Assembly (NCBI GenBank): GCA_947483555.1
Contig: CANKMW010000004.1
Location: 99,290-163,289, forward strand
DNA length: 64,000 nt
Direction: 5' to 3'
Origin: Myxococcales bacterium
Lineage (GTDB): Bacteria > Myxococcota_A > Polyangia > Haliangiales > Haliangiaceae
A program made the translations under genes and the position numbers. Positions within the stretch are counted from its first letter, which is position 1. Every line of letters begins with the position of its first letter. The notes under the pieces were generated by a model. It was given only the letters and a program-made list of their open reading frames with translations, did not search any database and had not been told where the DNA came from. This document shows positions 1 through 7,588 of this stretch, in pieces.

Positions 1-1
1 G

Positions 2-667
2 ACCGCTGACCGCTCGCCCCGCGAGCGCGTTCGCGGCGCCGCGGTCGCCTCGGCGATCGCCGAGTGGTTTCGTGGCCAGGGCAAGCACGTGCTGCTCGTG
101 ATCGACTCGCTCACCCGCTACGCCATGGCGCTGCGCGAGATCGGGCTCTCGCTGGGCGAACCACCGGCGACCAAGGGCTACCCGCCGAGCGTGTTCGCGG
201 CCCTGCCTCGCTTGCTCGAGCGGGTGGCACCGTCGGCGACTGGTGGCTCGATCACGGGCTTCTACACCGTGCTGGTCGAGGGCGACGACCTCGCCGATCC
301 GATCGCCGACTCGGCGCGCTCGCTGCTCGACGCCCACGTCGTGCTCGCCCGCGACCTTGCCGACCGCGGCCACTTTCCGGCGGTCGACGTGCTGGCCAGC
401 GCGTCGCGGGTCGCCCGTCGGGTCGCCGGACGCGACGCCTGTGGCCTCGCCGAGCGCGCCCGTGGCGTCCTGGCGACCCGCCGGCAGGCGCTCGAGTTGC
501 AGGCGCTCGGCGCCTACGCCCCGGGGACCAACCCGGAGATGGATCGCGCCCTGGTGGCGGGCCAGCGCCTCGACGCCTGGGCGCGACAGAGCCCCGACGA
601 CGCCGTGGCGTGGACCGAAAGCCTGCGCGGCCTCGCCGCCGCCCTGGGAGAGGAACCCTCGACATGA
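2..667 (+). CDS. fliI: Flagellum-specific ATPase FliI, C-terminal part (5' end outside window)
   Basis: This is the C-terminal 221 residues of the ATPase that energises and orders flagellar type III export. The frame is open from base 2, so the start lies upstream of the window. The Walker B-type strand VLLVIDSLTRYAMALRE and the following GEPPATKGYPPSVF are the classic FliI/F1-beta-like signature. A helical C-terminal domain follows. The P-loop would lie upstream and is not visible. About half of the usual 440-460 residues is present. The stop overlaps the fliJ start (ATGA), so translation is probably coupled. Confidence 0.95.
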   Translation, partial: TADRSPRERVRGAAVASAIAEWFRGQGKHVLLVIDSLTRYAMALREIGLSLGEPPATKGYPPSVFAALPRLLERVAPSATGGSITGFYTVLVEGDDLADPIADSARSLLDAHVVLARDLADRGHFPAVDVLASASRVARRVAGRDACGLAERARGVLATRRQALELQALGAYAPGTNPEMDRALVAGQRLDAWARQSPDDAVAWTESLRGLAAALGEEPST

Positions 668-1101
668 CCCTCCGTCCCCGTACCATCCGCGCCGCGATGA
701 TCGCGCGCACCAGCTTGCGCGACGCCGCCGCCGCCGCCGAGGCGCGCGCGCAGTCCGAGGACGCCGCGGCGCGGCGCGCCGCCGAGCGCACGGCCGCCGA
801 ACTCGACCAGGCGATCGCGAGGGCCAGCACTCGTCTGGCGCACAGCGGCAGCGTCGCCGAACTGTGCCGGATCGCGGAGGAGCTCGACGCCGACCGCGCC
901 GCGGTGCTCGATGCTGGGCAGGTCCGCGCCAGGGCCGCGGCGGCGCTCAACCGCGCCATCGACGATCTGCGCCAGCGCGCGCGGCAGCTGCGCACCGTCG
1001 AGCGCGCTCTCGACACGCTGCTCGACCACCGCGCGGTGACCGCCGCGCGCGACGAGCAGCGCCTGACCGACGACCTCGGCAGCCGGAGGCGCGAGCCATG
1101 A
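664..1101 (+). CDS. fliJ: Flagellar export stalk/chaperone-escort protein FliJ
   Basis: This 145-residue protein is rich in Ala, Arg and Glu and predicted to be almost entirely coiled coil (for example RAAERTAAELDQAIARAST). That matches FliJ, the coiled-coil stalk inserted in the FliI hexamer. Sequence identity in this family is low, so the call rests on length, coiled-coil character and position between fliI and fliK. The ATG overlaps the fliI stop, and its own stop overlaps the next start (ATGA at 1098). It lies in the export-apparatus operon. Confidence 0.82.
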   Translation: MTLRPRTIRAAMIARTSLRDAAAAAEARAQSEDAAARRAAERTAAELDQAIARASTRLAHSGSVAELCRIAEELDADRAAVLDAGQVRARAAAALNRAIDDLRQRARQLRTVERALDTLLDHRAVTAARDEQRLTDDLGSRRREP

Positions 1102-2096
1102 GGATCGCCGCCGCTGCGCCATCATCCGCAGACCTCGCGCCGCGGGCGCGCGACCGAGACGCGGATCCGACTCGAGGGGAGGATTTCGCCGACGCCATGG
1201 AGCAGGCGCGGCCGCGGGCGCGCGACCCACGCTCGCCGACGGCGCGCGATGAGGCCGGGATCGCCGCGCCGGCGCCGGCGCCGGCGCCGGCGCCCGCACC
1301 CGCACCCGCACCCGCACCCGCACCCGCGCCCGCACCCGCGCCCGCACCCACACCCGCACCCGCACCCGCACCCGCACCCGCAAGCTCGGCCGTGGCCGCG
1401 AGGGCACCCGTGCCCGCGACCGCTGCCACCGCCGCCGCCGTGACCGCCGCCGGCAACGCGAACCCCAACGGGCCGGCCTTCACGCTCGTCGGCGCGATCG
1501 CCGTCGAGGCCGAGGCGGCGAGCGATGACGGGCTCGCCCCGACCGCCGCGGACGTCTCGACGGCGGCCGCGCTGACGGCACCGCCGGACGCGACCGCGAC
1601 GACGACGACGACGACGACGACGGGCGCGCCCGCGCCGGTCGCAGATCCGCCGTCGCCCGCCGCCTCGGCCCAGGTCCCGCCGCCGCAGCCCGGCGCTATC
1701 GACGTGGCCCCGCCCGCGGAGTCCGCCGACTGGGCCGAGGTCCCCGATCCGTCCATCGCCGCACCGGTGTCCCGCGTCCGCCTGGTCCTCGAGCACGACC
1801 ACGAGCGCGTCGTCGTCTCGGTAGCGCTCCGTCATGGCACCGTCGACGTCGCGATCCGCACCGGCAACGTCGATCTCGCGACCGCCGTGGCCCGGTCACT
1901 CGACGAGCTCGACACCGCGCTGCGCGGGCACGGCCTGGCGCTCGGCGACCTCGCGGCCGGCGATCAGCGCGCGCCGCAGCCGGCGCCGCCGCGGCCACGC
2001 GCGGCCGGCGCGCTCCTCGTCCGTGACGACGACCCAGGAGTGCAGGTGCCCGAAGGCGCCAGCCTCGTCGATCCGCGCCTGCGCGCCCGCGCCTAG
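1098..2096 (+). CDS. fliK: Flagellar hook-length control protein FliK
   Basis: The product has 332 residues. Residues about 57-95 are a nearly pure Ala-Pro repeat, followed by Ala/Thr-rich linkers including a run of seven Thr (near 1600-1622). The C-terminal about 110 residues hold a compact segment (RVRLVLEHDHERVVVSVALR, then HGTVDVAIR) typical of the FliK C-terminal domain that contacts FlhB. FliK acts as a secreted ruler and switch for hook length. The low-complexity N-terminal and middle parts fit a ruler. Its place between fliJ and flgD matches many flagellar operons. The Ala-Pro tract is a likely site of length variation. Confidence 0.85.
   Translation: MRIAAAAPSSADLAPRARDRDADPTRGEDFADAMEQARPRARDPRSPTARDEAGIAAPAPAPAPAPAPAPAPAPAPAPAPAPAPTPAPAPAPAPASSAVAARAPVPATAATAAAVTAAGNANPNGPAFTLVGAIAVEAEAASDDGLAPTAADVSTAAALTAPPDATATTTTTTTTGAPAPVADPPSPAASAQVPPPQPGAIDVAPPAESADWAEVPDPSIAAPVSRVRLVLEHDHERVVVSVALRHGTVDVAIRTGNVDLATAVARSLDELDTALRGHGLALGDLAAGDQRAPQPAPPRPRAAGALLVRDDDPGVQVPEGASLVDPRLRARA
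1267..1382 (+). repeat. Hexanucleotide tract encoding (Ala-Pro)n inside fliK
   Basis: A run of gccggc units changes to about 15 units of cgcacc (with a few cgcgcc and cacacc variants), encoding alternating Ala and Pro. It lies wholly inside fliK and keeps the frame, because units are 6 bp. Such a tract is prone to slippage. A change in unit number would lengthen or shorten the ruler segment without breaking the gene. Confidence 0.9.
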
Positions 2097-2104
2097 GAGA
2101 TCCC

Positions 2105-2788
2105 ATGATCGAACCCACCTCGTCCCTCCAGAACTTGCTCGGCAGCTCGACTCCCGGCACGACCGGGGCCACCTCGCCGGCAGCCGCCGCCAGCCGCGAC
2201 CAGTTCCTGCGCTTGTTCGTGGCGCAGCTCGAGAACCAGAACCCGCTCGACCCGCAGTCGGGAGCCGACATGGTCGCGCAGCTCGCGCAGTTCTCGTCCC
2301 TCGAGCAGGCGGTGGAGACCAACCGTCGCCTCGCCGACATGGTCGCGGCCCAGGACGCCGCCGGTAGCGCCGCGCTCGCCGATCTGGTCGGTCGCGAGGT
2401 CACCGCCGACGCGTCGAGTCTGAGCCTCGACGGTCCGCCGCCGTCACTCGAGATCGACGCCGACGGCGCCATCGCGAGCGGCGAGGTGATCGTCCGTTCG
2501 GCCTCGGGTGCCGAGGTGCGCCGCCTCCCGATCGGTGCCGGCACCGCGCCGCTGGTGATCGCCTGGGACGGCACCGACGCCAGCGGCGTCCCGCTGGCGC
2601 CCGGCACCTACACCGTCGAGGTCACGGCCCGCGGCCGCGACGGCGGCGACGTCCCGGCGCGACCGCGGCTGCGCGGCGTCGTCGACGCCGTCGAGCTCAC
2701 CCCCGACGGTCCCCGACTCCGACTCGGCGGCACCCGGATCTCGCCGGCGGCCGTCACCACCATCGCCCGATCCCCAGGAGAGCCATGA
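2105..2788 (+). CDS. flgD: Flagellar hook capping / scaffolding protein FlgD
   Basis: This 227-residue protein caps the growing hook so that FlgE subunits can fold in place. The N-terminal signature FLRLFVAQLENQNPLDPQ, then AQLAQFSSLEQ (residues about 36-65), is diagnostic of FlgD. The C-terminal half holds the FlgD Ig-like / tudor-like core, with an AWDGTDASGVPLAPGTYTV loop. A purine-rich site (cctaggagatcccATG) precedes the start. The stop overlaps the flgE ATG (ATGA). Confidence 0.96.
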   Translation: MIEPTSSLQNLLGSSTPGTTGATSPAAAASRDQFLRLFVAQLENQNPLDPQSGADMVAQLAQFSSLEQAVETNRRLADMVAAQDAAGSAALADLVGREVTADASSLSLDGPPPSLEIDADGAIASGEVIVRSASGAEVRRLPIGAGTAPLVIAWDGTDASGVPLAPGTYTVEVTARGRDGGDVPARPRLRGVVDAVELTPDGPRLRLGGTRISPAAVTTIARSPGEP

Positions 2789-4068
2789 GCATCTTGACCA
2801 GCCTCTACACCGGCGCCAGCGGCATGGGCGCCCACGGCGGTGCCATCGGCATCGTCGGTGACAACATCGCCAACGTCTCCACCGTCGGATACAAGCGCGC
2901 GCGCGCGGGCTTCGCCGACGTGCTCGGCGGCAGCCTCCGTGGCCAGCGCCTCGGCGCCGGCGTCCGCCTCGGCGGGGTCGACCAGCAGTTCGAGCAGGGC
3001 TCGGTCCAGCAGACCGGGGGCACGCTCGACCTCGCCATCCGCGGTCGCGGCATGTTCACCGTCAGCGGCACCCACGACGGGCGCAGCGCCCAGTACTACA
3101 CCCGCGACGGACGCTTCGCGCTCGACAACGCCGGCTACGTCGTCGACGCGCGCGGGCTGCGCCTGCAGGGCTACGTCACGGATCCGAGCGGCGTGGCCGC
3201 GACCGCGCCCAGCGACCTGCAGCTCGCCGGCCACGCCAGCCCGCCGGTCGCGACCGCGATCGCCAACGTCTCGCTGAACCTCGACGCGGGCGCGACGCCG
3301 CCCGCGGCGTGGGACCCGGCCAACCCGCAGGCCACCTCGAACTACGCCACCTCGGCGACCGTCTACGACTCGCTCGGGACCGCCCACCGCGTCGACCTGT
3401 ACTTCCGGGCCCAGAGCGGTGGCGCGTGGGAGTGGCACGCCATGGTCGACGGCGGCGAGCTGACCGGCGGCACCGCCGGCGTCGCCGCCGAGATCGCGAG
3501 CGGCGCGCTGCAGTTCACGACCGCCGGCGCCCTCGACACCGAGACCACGACCGCGTCCAGCGCCGACTTCGTCGGTGCCACCGCTGGCCAGGCGATCGGG
3601 TTCGATTTCGGCGACGCCATCACCACCGACGCCGGCACCGGGCTGGCCGGCTCGACCCAGTTCGCGGGCGCGTCGGCGGTCAACGCCCTCGACGTCGACG
3701 GTCACGGCTTCGGTGCGCTGGTCGACGTGGTGATCGACGAGGACGGCACCATCGCCGGGGTCTTCGACAACGGCGAGACCCGCGCGCTGGCCCGGGTCGC
3801 GCTCGCCATGTTCGGCAACGAGGAGTCGCTGGCCCGCGCCGGCGACGGCCTGTACGCCGAGACCTCCGCGTCGGGCCAGCCGCTGCTCGCCGCGGCGGCG
3901 ACCGGCGGCCGCGGCGCCATCTCCGGCGGAGCGCTCGAGGGGTCGAACGTCGAGCTCGGCGACGAGCTGGTGACGCTGATCGCCTATCAACGGGCGTTCC
4001 AGGCCAATGTCAAGACCGTGACCACGGCCGACGAGATGCTGGCCGAGATCGCGTCGATCAAGCGTTGA
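2785..4068 (+). CDS. flgE: Flagellar hook protein FlgE
   Basis: At 427 residues this is the hook structural protein. The N-terminal rod/hook signature is GASGMGAHGGAIGIVGDNIA then NVSTVGYKRARAGFADVL. The C-terminal FlgE/F/G motif is GALEGSNVELGDELVTLIAY with QRAFQANVKTV. Central sections correspond to hook surface domains. It is the last gene of this flagellar segment. Its 3' end overlaps by 11 bp the 3' end of a small convergent ORF on the minus strand. Confidence 0.96.
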   Translation: MSILTSLYTGASGMGAHGGAIGIVGDNIANVSTVGYKRARAGFADVLGGSLRGQRLGAGVRLGGVDQQFEQGSVQQTGGTLDLAIRGRGMFTVSGTHDGRSAQYYTRDGRFALDNAGYVVDARGLRLQGYVTDPSGVAATAPSDLQLAGHASPPVATAIANVSLNLDAGATPPAAWDPANPQATSNYATSATVYDSLGTAHRVDLYFRAQSGGAWEWHAMVDGGELTGGTAGVAAEIASGALQFTTAGALDTETTTASSADFVGATAGQAIGFDFGDAITTDAGTGLAGSTQFAGASAVNALDVDGHGFGALVDVVIDEDGTIAGVFDNGETRALARVALAMFGNEESLARAGDGLYAETSASGQPLLAAAATGGRGAISGGALEGSNVELGDELVTLIAYQRAFQANVKTVTTADEMLAEIASIKR

Positions 4069-4258
4069 TCGATCGCACGAGCTCGGCGGTCTGCCGCACT
4101 CCGACCGCGGCGCATTTCCTCGCATCAGGGTCAGCGAGCAGGCCCAGCAGGCGCTGGACCACCGCGGGTACGGTGGCGGCGATCTCCAGCTTGTCGACCG
4201 CCTGCTCGAACGGCGTCATCATCGTGATGTTCGGACCCCGGCTCGGGATGACCTTCAT
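4058..4258 (-). CDS. Small helical protein of unknown function (66 aa)
   Basis: I do not recognise this product. It starts MKVIPSRGPNITMMTPFEQA and continues with amphipathic helices (DKLEIAATVPAVVQRLLGLL). Its ATG overlaps the TGA of the preceding decayed receiver frame (ATGA arrangement), which suggests former translational coupling in the minus-strand operon. The end overlaps the flgE 3' end. It could be a short conserved protein or the detached C-terminus of the broken gene upstream. Confidence 0.4.
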   Translation of the reverse strand: MKVIPSRGPNITMMTPFEQAVDKLEIAATVPAVVQRLLGLLADPDARKCAAVGVRQTAELVRSINA

Positions 4259-4789
4259 GCCAAGCTCCAGCGGTGGGCGCTGGCGCTGGCCACCAGGCCG
4301 CACGCGTCGCCGAGAGCCTCGCCGAGCCTGAGCTGGGCGATCGCTTTCAGCAGGTAGGCTCGCACGCCGGCGGCGCGCGCAGCGACGATGGTCTCGCGCG
4401 CCGTCACCGCGCTGACCACGACCACCCACGGCGACAGGCCGAGGCGAGCCAGCGCCTCCAGTAGCCATCACCTTGATCCGCGGACACCACCAGCGGCGAC
4501 AGGGCGACCGGATAGCGTGGTCCCTCGCGCAGCACGCCGGAAGGCGGCGAGCTGGGTCGGGTCGACGACCGCGACATAGACCTCGCCGTCGGCGTTGCAC
4601 AGGGGCAACAGCTGGTGCCTGCGAGCCACCTCCTCGGGGACGCGGGCGAGCAGCGCCCGATCGATGGCGAAGTCGGCGATGCGCGCGGAGGCCAGACCGA
4701 AATGGGCGGCCACGCTCGACCCATGAGGCCTCGTCGATCGCGCCGCCCTCCACCAGCAGCCAGGCCGGCCGCGGCTCACGGGCGCTCAA
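4255..4789 (-). pseudogene. Frameshifted MshEN-domain / receiver-like gene remnant
   Basis: Reading from a TTG at 4789 the first frame gives PAWLLVEGGAIDEASWVER. The next frame continues the same domain (AAHFGLASARIADFAIDRAL, then VPEEVARRHQLLPLCNADGE and VAVVDPTQLAAF). A third frame gives LREGPRYPVALSPLVVSA. The second frame then resumes with VVVVSAVTARETIVAARAAG and VRAYLLKAI. The first parts are a GspE/PilB N-terminal (MshEN) domain, the kind that can bind cyclic di-GMP. The last resembles the C-terminal half of a CheY receiver. At least three frame changes within about 530 bp, in otherwise clean surroundings, indicate a pseudogene. Clustered sequencing errors are the alternative. Confidence 0.6.
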
Positions 4790-4928
4790 GGCGACGGATC
4801 ATCTCGTCGAGCTGAGCCGCGTTCAGTCGCCCCTCGACGATCAGCGCCTGGCCGAGCCGACGTGCGAGACCGCCGACGTTCCCGCCAGCGCCACCGGCGA
4901 ACGCACCGCCGCGCCGCTCACCCGGCAC
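4776..4928 (-). CDS. Short MshEN-like helical fragment (about 50 aa)
   Basis: From a GTG at 4928 this frame ends in ARRLGQALIVEGRLNAAQLD then EMIRRLE. This pattern of two short helices (LGxxLxxxGxLxxxQLxxxL) also begins MshEN domains. It overlaps the zinc-ribbon gene stop upstream and the TTG of the decayed gene downstream by 14 bp. It is either a tiny separate protein or the detached N-terminus of the broken gene. No independent function can be given. Confidence 0.35.
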   Translation of the reverse strand: MPGERRGGAFAGGAGGNVGGLARRLGQALIVEGRLNAAQLDEMIRRLERP

Positions 4929-5391
4929 CGCCGAACAGCGCGTCGAGCTCCGCCTGATCCTGCACGTCCCGGTTGGCGGTGGTAGCGCCCCCTCCGACGC
5001 GGTTGCGATTGATCGCGAGCAGCGTGGCCGCGGACGCGCCAACCATGGGCGGCGCCGGTCGCGCCGAGGCCGCGATCACCGACAACGGCGGCGGCGACGG
5101 CGAGCTCCTCGGCGGCGCGAGCGCCGACCCGAGCGCGGGCGGCCGCGCCGCCGGCACCCTGGGCAGCGGTGGGCGCCCCGACGCCCGTTCCGGCTTCCTG
5201 GACGCCGCCGCGACGGCGGGCTCCACACCCTGGCCGCAGCCACCGCACCAGGTGTCGTCGATCTCGTTGACGAACCCGCAGCCACCGCACATCGTCACGA
5301 GGCTGGCGCGACAGCCGCCGCAGAATCGCCTGCCGAGCCTGGCCACGCGCATGCACGCCGGGCACGCCTGGGTCCCGTTGGTCGCCGACAT
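4918..5391 (-). CDS. Double zinc-ribbon protein with C-terminal FliM-like peptide
   Basis: The product has 157 residues. Four CxxC knuckles (Cys 10/13, 24/27, 35/38, 49/52) form two zinc ribbons. A Pro/Ala/Ser-rich linker of about 85 residues follows. The protein ends QDQAELDALFGGAG, which resembles the EIDALL peptide at the N-terminus of FliM that binds phosphorylated CheY. The ATG overlaps the carbonic anhydrase stop (TGATG), so the two are probably co-translated. The function is unknown. The tail peptide beside a former receiver-domain gene is suggestive of a protein-docking role, but this is inference. Confidence 0.65.
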   Translation of the reverse strand: MSATNGTQACPACMRVARLGRRFCGGCRASLVTMCGGCGFVNEIDDTWCGGCGQGVEPAVAAASRKPERASGRPPLPRVPAARPPALGSALAPPRSSPSPPPLSVIAASARPAPPMVGASAATLLAINRNRVGGGATTANRDVQDQAELDALFGGAG

Positions 5392-6473
5392 CACTGCACC
5401 TCCCGCTCGCCGAGCTGCTGGGCCGGGCGCGCGTTGTTGCCGAAGCGCTGGCGGAACGCGGCGATTCGCGCGCCGTCCTCGGTGCGCGTCCGCTTGAGCA
5501 CGATCCAGCGCACACCCTCGGTGCACGGCGGGGTGGTCAGCGAGCCGTCGTAGCGGCGCGCGGCCAGGTCGCGGGGCAAGAACGCACTCGGATCGAACGG
5601 CTTCTTCAGACGCGCCCGTCCCGAGGCTCGAGGCGCGGCCTTCCACACCGGCTTCATGGCCGCCGAAGGTTCGCCTTCGGCGAACAGCACGCCGACCACC
5701 GCCAGCGACCCGGCCTTGTCCTTGTGCACCAGATGGACCTCGAGCGGGAACGCGTCGCCGGCGATCGTGTGCTCGCTCGGCGTGTGGACGTGGAACTGCA
5801 TCAGCTCGAAGCGCGCACCGTCGACGATCGCGAAGCTGCCGGGATCCAGGTTCACCTGCAGCGTGTGGCCATTGTCGACCACCTCGCCGGTCGTCGCCCG
5901 GTACACCAGGAACACCTCCGGCGCGGACCCGGGCCTGGGCAAGATGTCGATCGGCGACTGCGACGTCCCGCTGGCGCAGGTGGCGAACGCCGGGTCCAGG
6001 CCGCCCCACCCCGGCGGCCCGTGGTCGCCCTCGTAGCTCCAGTGGACGTCGGGATGCGGACTGGCCGGTGGCGCCGCCGGCGCCGCGGCAGTGGCGCGGT
6101 CGCCGTCGCCATGCCCGGCCCGCGACGCACTTCCGCCACGGTCCCCCGGCGATTCCGCGCGCTCCTGGTCGCGGGCGTCGCGGTCCGCCGGCCGTTTCTT
6201 GCGGGAGTGATCCGCGCGCGCGCTGCCGGCACCCTTGCCGCGGTCGCGGTCGCCTCGATCGTCGGGCGCCGCTGGCTTGCTCCCCGGCTGTCCCACCGGC
6301 TCGCCGGTGAGCTCGGCGACCGCACCAGCCACCTCGTCGAGGCGCTTCTCGAGCGCCGCGACCTTGCTGGGCTGGTCGACGTACTTACAACCGGCGAGGA
6401 GCACGAGGGTCCCGATGAATGGGCGCACGCCTTCCTGGGTCGACCAGCCGGGGCGGTCGTCAAGGGATCGCAC
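5391..6473 (-). CDS. Lipoprotein alpha-carbonic anhydrase
   Basis: This protein would interconvert CO2 and bicarbonate outside the cytoplasm. An N-terminal hydrophobic segment with lipobox (LVLLAGC) indicates a lipid anchor. A charged linker rich in Arg, Asp and Ala follows to about residue 125. The alpha-CA domain then shows SQSPIDI, the zinc-binding QFHVHTPSEHT with EVHLVH (the three His ligands), and LTTPPCTEGVRW with the conserved Thr. All catalytic residues appear intact. The GTG at 6473 sits 3 bp after the kinase stop. An internal GTG at 6428, closer to the lipobox, is a possible alternative start. Confidence 0.88.
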   Translation of the reverse strand: MRSLDDRPGWSTQEGVRPFIGTLVLLAGCKYVDQPSKVAALEKRLDEVAGAVAELTGEPVGQPGSKPAAPDDRGDRDRGKGAGSARADHSRKKRPADRDARDQERAESPGDRGGSASRAGHGDGDRATAAAPAAPPASPHPDVHWSYEGDHGPPGWGGLDPAFATCASGTSQSPIDILPRPGSAPEVFLVYRATTGEVVDNGHTLQVNLDPGSFAIVDGARFELMQFHVHTPSEHTIAGDAFPLEVHLVHKDKAGSLAVVGVLFAEGEPSAAMKPVWKAAPRASGRARLKKPFDPSAFLPRDLAARRYDGSLTTPPCTEGVRWIVLKRTRTEDGARIAAFRQRFGNNARPAQQLGEREVQ

Positions 6474-6476
6474 GCC

Positions 6477-7463
6477 TCAGCCGCCGGCCGCGACCCGAAA
6501 CCCGTTCTCGCGGGCGCCCGGGGGCATGCCATAGGCGAGGTCGGCGAGCACCCGCGCGACATCGACCATTCGCGGTCTCATGCCCGGGTCCTTCGCCAGC
6601 ATGCGCATCACCAGCCGGTCGAGCACCTCGGGCACCGCCCGCCGCGTCGACATCGCCGACGGCATCCGGTCGCAGTGGTCGGACATCACGCGCGACAGCG
6701 AGCCCTCGAACGGCACGGCGCCGGTGACCAGCTCGTACAGGATGCATCCCAGGCCGTAGACGTCCGATCGCGGCTCGGCATGGCCGAGCCACTGCTCCGG
6801 CGCCATGTAGCATGGCGTGCCGGCAACTTCCTCGGTGGCGGCACGATCGTCGAAGCGTGCCACGCCGGAGTCGAGCACCTTCACGCGGGGCCAGCCACCG
6901 AGCCCGTCCTGGTACAGCACCATGACGTTCTCCGGCTTCAGATCGCAGTGCACCACGCGCGCCTCGTGCATCGCCGCCACGGCGTCCGCAACCTGCGCGC
7001 CGATCGCCGCCACCGCGCCCAGCTCGATGAAGCCGCGATCGAGCAGGGTCGCCAGGTTCTCACCATCGATCATCTCCATGACCAGGTACGGCATCCCGGT
7101 GACCGATCGCGCGGCCTCGACGATGTGGACCAGCCCATCGTGACGCACGCGGCGCGACACCTCGTGCTCGCTGAACAGGCGCCCGACGATCGACTCGTGC
7201 GCCGACCACCGCACGTCGAGCACCTTGAGCGCGACGCGCGCCCCGGTGTGGACGTGCTCGCCAAGGTAGATCCCGCCCATCCCACCCTTGGCTACCAGCG
7301 CCAGCACGTGGTGCTCGCCGAGCACCGGTGGCATCGGCGGCAGATCGACCTGCTGCGTGCCGGCGGCGCCGGCGGCGTACGGAACCGTCACCATCTGGAC
7401 CGTCAAGGTGCTCGGCACCAGCTTCAAGAGCCCACGCACCAGCGTCAGTTCCGTCCGCATCAT
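6477..7463 (-). CDS. Ser/Thr protein kinase
   Basis: This 328-residue Hanks-type kinase has no obvious transmembrane segment or extra domain. Visible motifs are a glycine loop (AKGGMGGIYLGE), the catalytic lysine (VALKVLD), VVHCDLKPENVMVL, an activation segment opening DSG instead of DFG, GTPCYMAPE, and SDVYGLGCILYELVTG. The ATG at 7463 is chosen because GCGAGGAAG lies just upstream. It sits between an Hsp70-like ATPase gene (126 bp away) and the carbonic anhydrase gene (3 bp away), so it probably shares an operon with both. Substrates are unknown. Confidence 0.9.
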   Translation of the reverse strand: MMRTELTLVRGLLKLVPSTLTVQMVTVPYAAGAAGTQQVDLPPMPPVLGEHHVLALVAKGGMGGIYLGEHVHTGARVALKVLDVRWSAHESIVGRLFSEHEVSRRVRHDGLVHIVEAARSVTGMPYLVMEMIDGENLATLLDRGFIELGAVAAIGAQVADAVAAMHEARVVHCDLKPENVMVLYQDGLGGWPRVKVLDSGVARFDDRAATEEVAGTPCYMAPEQWLGHAEPRSDVYGLGCILYELVTGAVPFEGSLSRVMSDHCDRMPSAMSTRRAVPEVLDRLVMRMLAKDPGMRPRMVDVARVLADLAYGMPPGARENGFRVAAGG

Positions 7464-7588
7464 GGCTTCCTCGCCTGCTGCATCCGCGGTGCCATGACGG
7501 GGCGCCATGGAATCTCGCGCGTTGTATGGGTCTAGGTCGACCAGGCGACGGCGACGTTGACGGTCGAGTGCCAGCGCGGCCCGGGCCG

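Noticed and set aside
64..1101. Long open frame covering the fliI tail and fliJ in the fliJ frame
   Set aside because: The part before 664 is an Arg/Ala-rich shadow of fliI. Only the portion from the ATG at 664 has FliJ character and operon overlap.
1267..1382. CRISPR-like array because of regular short repeats
   Set aside because: The units are 6-bp coding repeats without spacers.
947..1835. Minus-strand open frames through the fliK repeat encoding Gly/Ala or Val/Arg repeats
   Set aside because: They are mirror translations of the GC-rich hexamer tract and lack any ribosome site or homology.
2608..4125. A 505-codon minus-strand open frame over flgD/flgE
   Set aside because: It is a codon-position shadow of flgE, low in complexity and without recognisable domains.
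5724..7535. A 603-codon plus-strand open frame opposite the carbonic anhydrase and kinase
   Set aside because: His/Arg/Val-rich antisense of two clearly conserved minus-strand genes.
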